A DNA stretch of 64,000 nt from Candidatus Melainabacteria bacterium (GTDB lineage Bacteria > Cyanobacteriota > Vampirovibrionia > Obscuribacterales > Obscuribacteraceae). Numbering within the stretch: the first letter of the stretch is position 1; every line of letters begins with the position of its first letter. Of this stretch, positions 59,240 to 64,000 are shown one piece after another. The notes under the pieces are model-generated. The model was not told the DNA's origin. It searched no databases and saw only the letters and a program-made list of their open reading frames with translations. The stretch spans positions 35,090-99,089 of the forward strand of contig RXJR01000034.1 in assembly GCA_003963305.1 (NCBI GenBank), in the 5' to 3' direction. Both the position numbers and the translations under genes were made by a program.

Positions 59240-60586
59240 ATGGAACACCAAACACTTAGCAGCCTCGAACCCGAGAAGGCGGCTAAAAACGCTCCTCGCA
59301 AAGAAATTTTGGCGTGGGCATCCTATGACATTGCCAATGCCACATATGCGACCGTCGTTGCCACAGCTGTTTACAACGCCTATTTCGCCAATGTCATAGC
59401 GGGTCCTGCATCGCACCTGGAGAAGGGTGTCGGCACGCTACTGCTGACTTTAGTCATTTGCATCGCCAGTCTGTTAATCGTCGTAACCGCTCCCATTCTT
59501 GGCACCATATCTGATGCAACTGCTTCGAAGAAATTGATTCTGTTCGTTTCCACGTTCATTTGCATTATTGCCACTGCTCTTCTATCTCTTTGCGGTGCTG
59601 GTGCTGTGCTGCCCGCGATGTTATTGCTCATCGTTGCAAACACATCGTTTGGAACGGGGGAGGATCTTATCGCCGCGTTCCTTCCGGAACTCGCGACCAG
59701 AGATGACATGGGCAGAATTTCTTCACTTGGCTGGGCTGCCGGTTATGTGGGTGGATTGCTTTCGCTGGGACTGTGCCTGGCTTACGTTTCCTGGGCAATG
59801 CATCAAAACATGGCGTCAACAGAATATGTGCCTATCGTTATGTTGTTCTGTGCGATCTTCTTCGGCGTCGCTTCATTGCCAACATTCATTTATCTAAAGG
59901 AGCGGGCTGTTCCAGACCCTGATGCAATGGGTAAGAATCCTGTCACAACCGGATTTCAGCGGTTGAAAGTGACTATTACTCATGCGCGTCACTACAGAGA
60001 TCTTTTCCGGTTTTTGATAACTCTATTCCTTTATAGCTGCGGCACCACGACAATTGTTCATCTGGCTTCTGTCTATGCTCAAGAGGTCGTAAAATTCACG
60101 ACCCAGGACTCCATCATCATGATTTTGGTCGTGAATTTGACGGCGGCTATAGGCGCTACAATTTTTGGTTACGTGCAGGATCGCATTGGATCAGTTAAAA
60201 CACTGATGATTACGCTGTCTATCTGGATGGTTGCGATCACTGTTGCGGCAGCGGCCAGAGATAAGCCGCAACTGTGGATCGCAGCCAATCTCGTCGGAAT
60301 TGCTATGGGTTCGACTGGTTCGGTCGGACGCGCACTGGTGGGGCAGTTTGCGCCGAGGGGACGATCGGGCGAGTTCCTCGGATTGTGGGGCGTTGCTGTA
60401 AAGTTGGCCACCGCAGTTGGTGCACTTAGTTTTGGCGCAATGCTCTGGTTGACTCACAATAATTATCGAGTGGCAATTCTGTTTACGCTTTTGTTTTTTA
60501 TCGGCGGAATGCTCATGCTATCCAGAGTTAACGAAGAACGTGGAATATTGGCTGCCTCCACAGATATTCAGGATCCGTTGGATTAG
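59240..60586 (+). CDS. UMF1-type MFS transporter
   Basis: 448 residues; the ATG at 59240 has GGAG at a 5-base distance, while ATGs at 59228 and 59180 are also in frame. About 12 hydrophobic helices are visible. The start EILAWASYDIANATYATVVA is the hallmark of the UMF1 family (Atg22-like), which has helix 1 'W..YD.AN.....V'. Substrate is unknown; Atg22-like proteins export amino acids. C-terminal residues are hydrophilic. It is followed by a short tandem-repeat block. Confidence 0.75.
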   Translation: MEHQTLSSLEPEKAAKNAPRKEILAWASYDIANATYATVVATAVYNAYFANVIAGPASHLEKGVGTLLLTLVICIASLLIVVTAPILGTISDATASKKLILFVSTFICIIATALLSLCGAGAVLPAMLLLIVANTSFGTGEDLIAAFLPELATRDDMGRISSLGWAAGYVGGLLSLGLCLAYVSWAMHQNMASTEYVPIVMLFCAIFFGVASLPTFIYLKERAVPDPDAMGKNPVTTGFQRLKVTITHARHYRDLFRFLITLFLYSCGTTTIVHLASVYAQEVVKFTTQDSIIMILVVNLTAAIGATIFGYVQDRIGSVKTLMITLSIWMVAITVAAAARDKPQLWIAANLVGIAMGSTGSVGRALVGQFAPRGRSGEFLGLWGVAVKLATAVGALSFGAMLWLTHNNYRVAILFTLLFFIGGMLMLSRVNEERGILAASTDIQDPLD

Positions 60587-60660
60587 TTGGCTGCATCCTG
60601 CGATGGCTGCATGCACACTGCGTTGGCTACATGCACCTTTCGTTGGCTACAATTTGATCG
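60587..60660. repeat. GGCTACATGCAC-type tandem repeats
   Basis: Four diverged copies of a unit of about 20 bases (TTGGCTGCATCCTGCG, ATGGCTGCATGCACACTGCG, TTGGCTACATGCACCTTTCG, TTGGCTACAA) lie between the convergent transporter and kinase genes. Confidence 0.6.
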
Positions 60661-60667
60661 TGGTATT

Positions 60668-62788
60668 TCAAGATTGGCATTCGATAGAGCGCTGATGCAT
60701 TTGAATCGCTTTGAGAACATCGTTGTGCTGCCATAAGTAGTGCGCGTAAGCTTGATAAGCATCCGAGAAGAATTGATTGCGAAGCAGCTTAGGGTCTTCT
60801 TTTCGGATTTTTTCTGCCAGCGCTTCGAAGTCTAGAAAGCGCGTATCGTGCTCGGTGTTATTTTGAATCGCGTCGATTTCAGCTATCCGTGCCATTACTT
60901 TGGCTTGCTCCTCAATGCAGTTGGAGCCATCTTTTTGCCATTCGTCGAGGGCAGTCTTGTAGGATTCTCGTGCGTCGTTTAGTTTTTTAAGCCTGAATTC
61001 TTCTTCTGCAATCTTGCTCTGCGTCAGTGCTACATAGGTGCCATCCTTCAATTCTCTCTCCTCTGAGCGCAGAAGCTTCGGAATTATCAATCTCACCGAT
61101 GCCGCTTCCTGGTAACGTCCCAGCATGCCCAGAGCATCAGCATACCGCAGCAGAAGGTAGAGCTGAGCACTGCCTTGCAGCTGTGTCCAGGCGAAATTGT
61201 TTTTGGTTTGACGTAGTGTTTGTACGGCGTTAGCATATGAATGTGCAGCTGCAGAGAGATTTGCGGGCGATTGGAAGTATTCACAATCACCTTTTCCCAT
61301 ATAAGCAACGGTTAGCTTATCCAGCGCATTTGCGCGCTCCAGGTCTGTGCTGTCAATATATTTTTTCACGTCGCTGATGGCATCTGCGTAACTGCTCGCC
61401 GCTAACTCATACTCATGGTGACGGCGTTCAGAATGTGCTTTGGTTATTTTGGAGGATGCTAGGTCACTGTACCTTTTGACGACTTCTTTGCGGTTGCCAT
61501 CACTTTTACCTTTAGTATGCTTGTCAATTGCTTGGTTGACGCCTAGTTCTGCGCCTTCAAGGAACAGTCCTTGTCCATCGCTCAGCAGTGCGTGTTTCTC
61601 TTCGTCAGCTTCGGTGATCGCTGGTTTGTCTTTGTATGGCTGCCAGATTGCGCCTTCGCTCCACAGATCGGGCTGCACCGAGAGCGCTTGCATCGAGTTC
61701 AGCGCATAGGTTGCCGCAAATAAAATTGCTCCACCAATCAAAACTGAAATTGTCACTAGAAAATTGATGGACTTAGTTGTTTGCCGCAGTCCAGTCAATT
61801 CGAATTTTTGTTTGATCCTCTCCGCAAAACCCTTTTGTTCATTGAGGCTGTTCAGGTCTGCTAAAAGGTCGTCCATTTTTTGATAGCGCTTCGCTGGATC
61901 TTTTGTGAAAGCTTTGAAGACAATTCGCTCCATATCGCCGCAGTCACTTAAATCAGGTCGTGCTTCTTTGAATGATGGTGGCACATCGTGAATGTGTTTC
62001 ATCATTATTTTGAAGACGCTATCCGCATCTAGCGGCGGAACACCGGTTATCGCTTCGTACATTACGCAGCCAAATGAATAAATATCCGATCGGATATCCA
62101 GAGGCTGACCCTGGCACTGTTCCGGACTCATATATAGCGGGCTACCGAGCGCTTCTCCCGTTTGCGTTAGCTTCGCATTGTCTTCGTCTTCGACGAACTT
62201 TGCCACTCCGAAATCTACGATTTTGACGCATAGCGCATTATCGTCGTCGTAATTAAGCATGATATTGCTGGGTTTGAGATCTCTGTGAACGATTCCACGA
62301 TGGTGCGCGTGAGCAATCGCCGCAGCCGTCTGTTTGAAAATATCGAGGGCGAGCTCCCGGTCGAGCGATTTTGTTTTGTTCAGCAGGTCTGCCAGCGATT
62401 CGCCCGGCACATAATCCATAACGAGATAGGGGATGCCGTTTTCGGTCACTCCATAGTCGTGCATAGCAACAATGCCGGGATGCTGCAGCCGGCTGGCCGC
62501 TTGCGCCTCTTGTTTGAATCGAAGCAGACTCGTTGCCTTTGCCGTCAGATGGGTGTGGAGCGTTTTGATGGCAAACTTTTTGTTTAGAGCCTCGTGGCGG
62601 GCTAGATAGACGACGCTCATCCCGCCCGCGCCCAGTCGCTGTTCGATCACATATTTTTCTGCAAAAAGTTTGTTGAGGAGCGGATCGCCTTTGCCAGCTG
62701 CGCCCTGCTCGATCGCTTCGGGGTTGGCAGTGACGTTTTCCGCATTCTGATTGAAACCACCAGAATCTCGTTCTTTCGATTCGATCAT
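60668..62788 (-). CDS. Ser/Thr protein kinase with membrane helix and C-terminal TPRs
   Basis: 706 residues. The kinase domain (about 40-310) is complete: GAGGMSVVYLARHEALNKKF, the catalytic HRDLKPSNIML near 166, DFGVAKF and GSPLYMSPEQCQG. A hydrophobic helix (FLVTISVLIGGAILFAATYA) follows near 343, then an outside part with TPR-like helices (EYELAASSYADAISDVKKYI, YANAVQTLRQTKNNFAWTQL) from about 440 to 700. It phosphorylates proteins on Ser/Thr and may sense an extracytoplasmic signal through the repeats. The same architecture is frequent in Obscuribacterales-like genomes. Its substrates are unknown; no phosphatase is next to it. Confidence 0.9.
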   Translation of the reverse strand: MIESKERDSGGFNQNAENVTANPEAIEQGAAGKGDPLLNKLFAEKYVIEQRLGAGGMSVVYLARHEALNKKFAIKTLHTHLTAKATSLLRFKQEAQAASRLQHPGIVAMHDYGVTENGIPYLVMDYVPGESLADLLNKTKSLDRELALDIFKQTAAAIAHAHHRGIVHRDLKPSNIMLNYDDDNALCVKIVDFGVAKFVEDEDNAKLTQTGEALGSPLYMSPEQCQGQPLDIRSDIYSFGCVMYEAITGVPPLDADSVFKIMMKHIHDVPPSFKEARPDLSDCGDMERIVFKAFTKDPAKRYQKMDDLLADLNSLNEQKGFAERIKQKFELTGLRQTTKSINFLVTISVLIGGAILFAATYALNSMQALSVQPDLWSEGAIWQPYKDKPAITEADEEKHALLSDGQGLFLEGAELGVNQAIDKHTKGKSDGNRKEVVKRYSDLASSKITKAHSERRHHEYELAASSYADAISDVKKYIDSTDLERANALDKLTVAYMGKGDCEYFQSPANLSAAAHSYANAVQTLRQTKNNFAWTQLQGSAQLYLLLRYADALGMLGRYQEAASVRLIIPKLLRSEERELKDGTYVALTQSKIAEEEFRLKKLNDARESYKTALDEWQKDGSNCIEEQAKVMARIAEIDAIQNNTEHDTRFLDFEALAEKIRKEDPKLLRNQFFSDAYQAYAHYLWQHNDVLKAIQMHQRSIECQS

Positions 62789-62905
62789 AAATGGAGCCTC
62801 TGTGGATTTCTTTCCCGCGCTCTTGGTTTAATAATCGGTATGCGCCGGGGCTCCGTGTCGTTTAATGAAGCGATGTCTGTGGCAAGATGCGCATGGGGGC
62901 AGCCG

Positions 62906-63772
62906 ATGTCATCGAAATACTTGTTGAAGTTCGCCTTGATGGCTGTTTGTGGCGCCTTTGTTGCGTCTTTTGTCGCAATTTTTTCCGCTTCTTCGGCAGG
63001 GGCTAAAGATATCCCAGCCTGGCACATCAAGCAGGTTTCCTACAACCTTGGAAACGTGGAAATCATCATCGCCAAGGATTCGATGCGCTGGCACAACGAA
63101 AAGGTCGGGCTTACCTTTCTCGTCAAAGGTCCGGATTGGAAGTTGTACGCGCTAAATGAAACAAACAAGAAGTATCTGGCCATGGACAAGAGTGAGGCGC
63201 TTGAGGTGTTCCAGCATCAACGGCGTCGAGACAATTCGGGAATCGATGCGCCTGTCAGGATTGACAAAAGCATGGTTATTGCCGGGATGCCAACCGTTTG
63301 TTACTTGTACGCTCATAGCACGGAAGGTGTGACCACAAAGTTTGCTGCTAAAGTGACCCATGACCTGGAGCACGGGGTCAAGCTCAATGCTGCTCAAAAG
63401 AAGTATGTGGACAATGTGCTCAAGCATGAGCGGCGAGAGTACTGGTTGAGTCGCGATATAGCGGTCTCTCCGCAGATCAGTGGAATTTTCCTGGAGAACA
63501 TCGTGGCAACCAATTATGGTGACAGTCTGCCGTTGCGTTTGGTACAGATTGGACGAGATGGTGCCCGAACGACTATGCTTGACACTAGAGAGGTGAAGAA
63601 GGTTTCCGTCAATCCTGATATTTTCAGATTGCCCAGGGGTTACACAAAGGCGGAAAACAAGATCGCACTGCTCGTCAACGACAGTGAATTCGATGGACTG
63701 GACGGTGAGCCCTCGCCAGGTTCTGCTACATCGAAACTTAAATCAGGGAAGCATGACGAAGTACACCGGTAA
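62906..63772 (+). CDS. Secreted protein with outer-membrane-lipoprotein-sorting-like (DUF4412-like) fold
   Basis: 288 residues; ATG at 62906 preceded by GGGGG. Signal peptide (MSSKYLLKFALMAVCGAFVA). Then a beta-rich region (IPAWHIKQVSYNLGNVEIII, MRWHNEKVGLTFLVKGPDWK) resembling a half-barrel of the LolA/DUF4412 type, helical inserts, and a C-terminal strand set (RTTMLDTREVKKVSVNPDIF). It probably works in the periplasm. It is divergent from the kinase and overlaps by 20 bases the next gene. No exact family assignment. Confidence 0.55.
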   Translation: MSSKYLLKFALMAVCGAFVASFVAIFSASSAGAKDIPAWHIKQVSYNLGNVEIIIAKDSMRWHNEKVGLTFLVKGPDWKLYALNETNKKYLAMDKSEALEVFQHQRRRDNSGIDAPVRIDKSMVIAGMPTVCYLYAHSTEGVTTKFAAKVTHDLEHGVKLNAAQKKYVDNVLKHERREYWLSRDIAVSPQISGIFLENIVATNYGDSLPLRLVQIGRDGARTTMLDTREVKKVSVNPDIFRLPRGYTKAENKIALLVNDSEFDGLDGEPSPGSATSKLKSGKHDEVHR

Positions 63773-64000
63773 ATTTGTAAAATTGGTAACTGTCACCGGA
63801 TGTAGTGTCATACTCTTGTCTTCGTCGAACCTGAGCGTAGCTTTCGCGGAGGAGCTGGAGAACCCATCACCGCCAGCAGATGCGGCTCAAGCGGCTCCAG
63901 CGGCGACCGCGAAGCCCCCGACCAATGACCCAGCGACTGCTCCGACGACCTCAGAGCCCCCGACGACCGCCCCCGCGACCGTTCCGACGACTGCCCCCGC
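63753..64000 (+). CDS. Secreted Pro/Thr/Ala-rich protein (truncated by window end)
   Basis: The frame is open from the ATG at 63753 (AGGGAAG just before) to the window end, 82 residues so far. Signal peptide (VTVTGCSVILLSSSNLSVAF, cleavage after AFA), then low-complexity Pro, Ala and Thr (PPTNDPATAPTTSEPPTTAP). Overlaps the preceding stop by 20 bases, so they are co-translated. The 3' part is not seen and no domain can be named. Confidence 0.6.
   Translation, partial: MTKYTGKFVKLVTVTGCSVILLSSSNLSVAFAEELENPSPPADAAQAAPAATAKPPTNDPATAPTTSEPPTTAPATVPTTAP

Overview
The window looks like bacterial chromosome (Shine-Dalgarno sites, ATG/GTG/TTG starts, short intergenic gaps) from a lineage rich in Ser/Thr kinase-TPR fusions, DUF4388/DUF4384 proteins, leucine-rich-repeat-variant proteins and families of secreted paralogues. 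That mix fits Candidatus Obscuribacterales (Vampirovibrionia/Melainabacteria). This is an inference from gene style; no rRNA or other marker is present.

Bases 1 to about 34,700 are an accessory, visibly AT-richer block ending at the 3' end of a tRNA-Lys(CTT) gene (34,770-34,840, minus), a classic integration site. The far end of the element lies outside the window. Its left part has a replication and phage-like module: an excisionase-like HTH gene, a DUF3987 primase/helicase-like gene, an origin-like tract with ten ATCGAT sites enclosed by a perfect 24-bp inverted repeat (3,651-4,033), a secreted TPR protein, a 1236-aa tape-measure-like protein, a convergent small gene with a possible frameshifted extension, a paired coiled-coil family, an AlpA-like HTH protein, and a short FimB-like tyrosine recombinase with two overlapping small genes.

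From 15 to 34.6 kb the element carries cargo: several unrecognised proteins, a TPR-caspase fusion, a CxxC/HNH-like protein, a DddA-type (SCP1.201-like) deaminase toxin with an Imm1-like immunity gene, a Panacea-domain antitoxin with a two-TM partner, a broken toxin-like gene, an S1/P1 nuclease operon, a Septu-like ATPase/HNH pair, an AlbA_2 (Schlafen-like) protein and an unrecognised two-gene operon. This reads as a defence and conflict island.

From 34.77 kb onward the sequence looks like core chromosome: tRNA-Lys and tRNA-Arg, a DUF429 protein, a protease-like/DUF4388/zinc-ribbon membrane protein with a DUF4384 partner, a class V aminotransferase, a YheT hydrolase, and a putative amine-catabolism cluster (GntR regulator, FAD oxidoreductase, putrescine-type class III aminotransferase). 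A GT20 synthase, two LRV-repeat proteins, three secreted paralogues, a GT4 glycosyltransferase, a UMF1-type MFS transporter and a Ser/Thr kinase with TPRs follow. Several intergenic gaps here hold short GC-rich tandem repeats or strong hairpins. No rRNA, CRISPR array or complete insertion sequence was seen.
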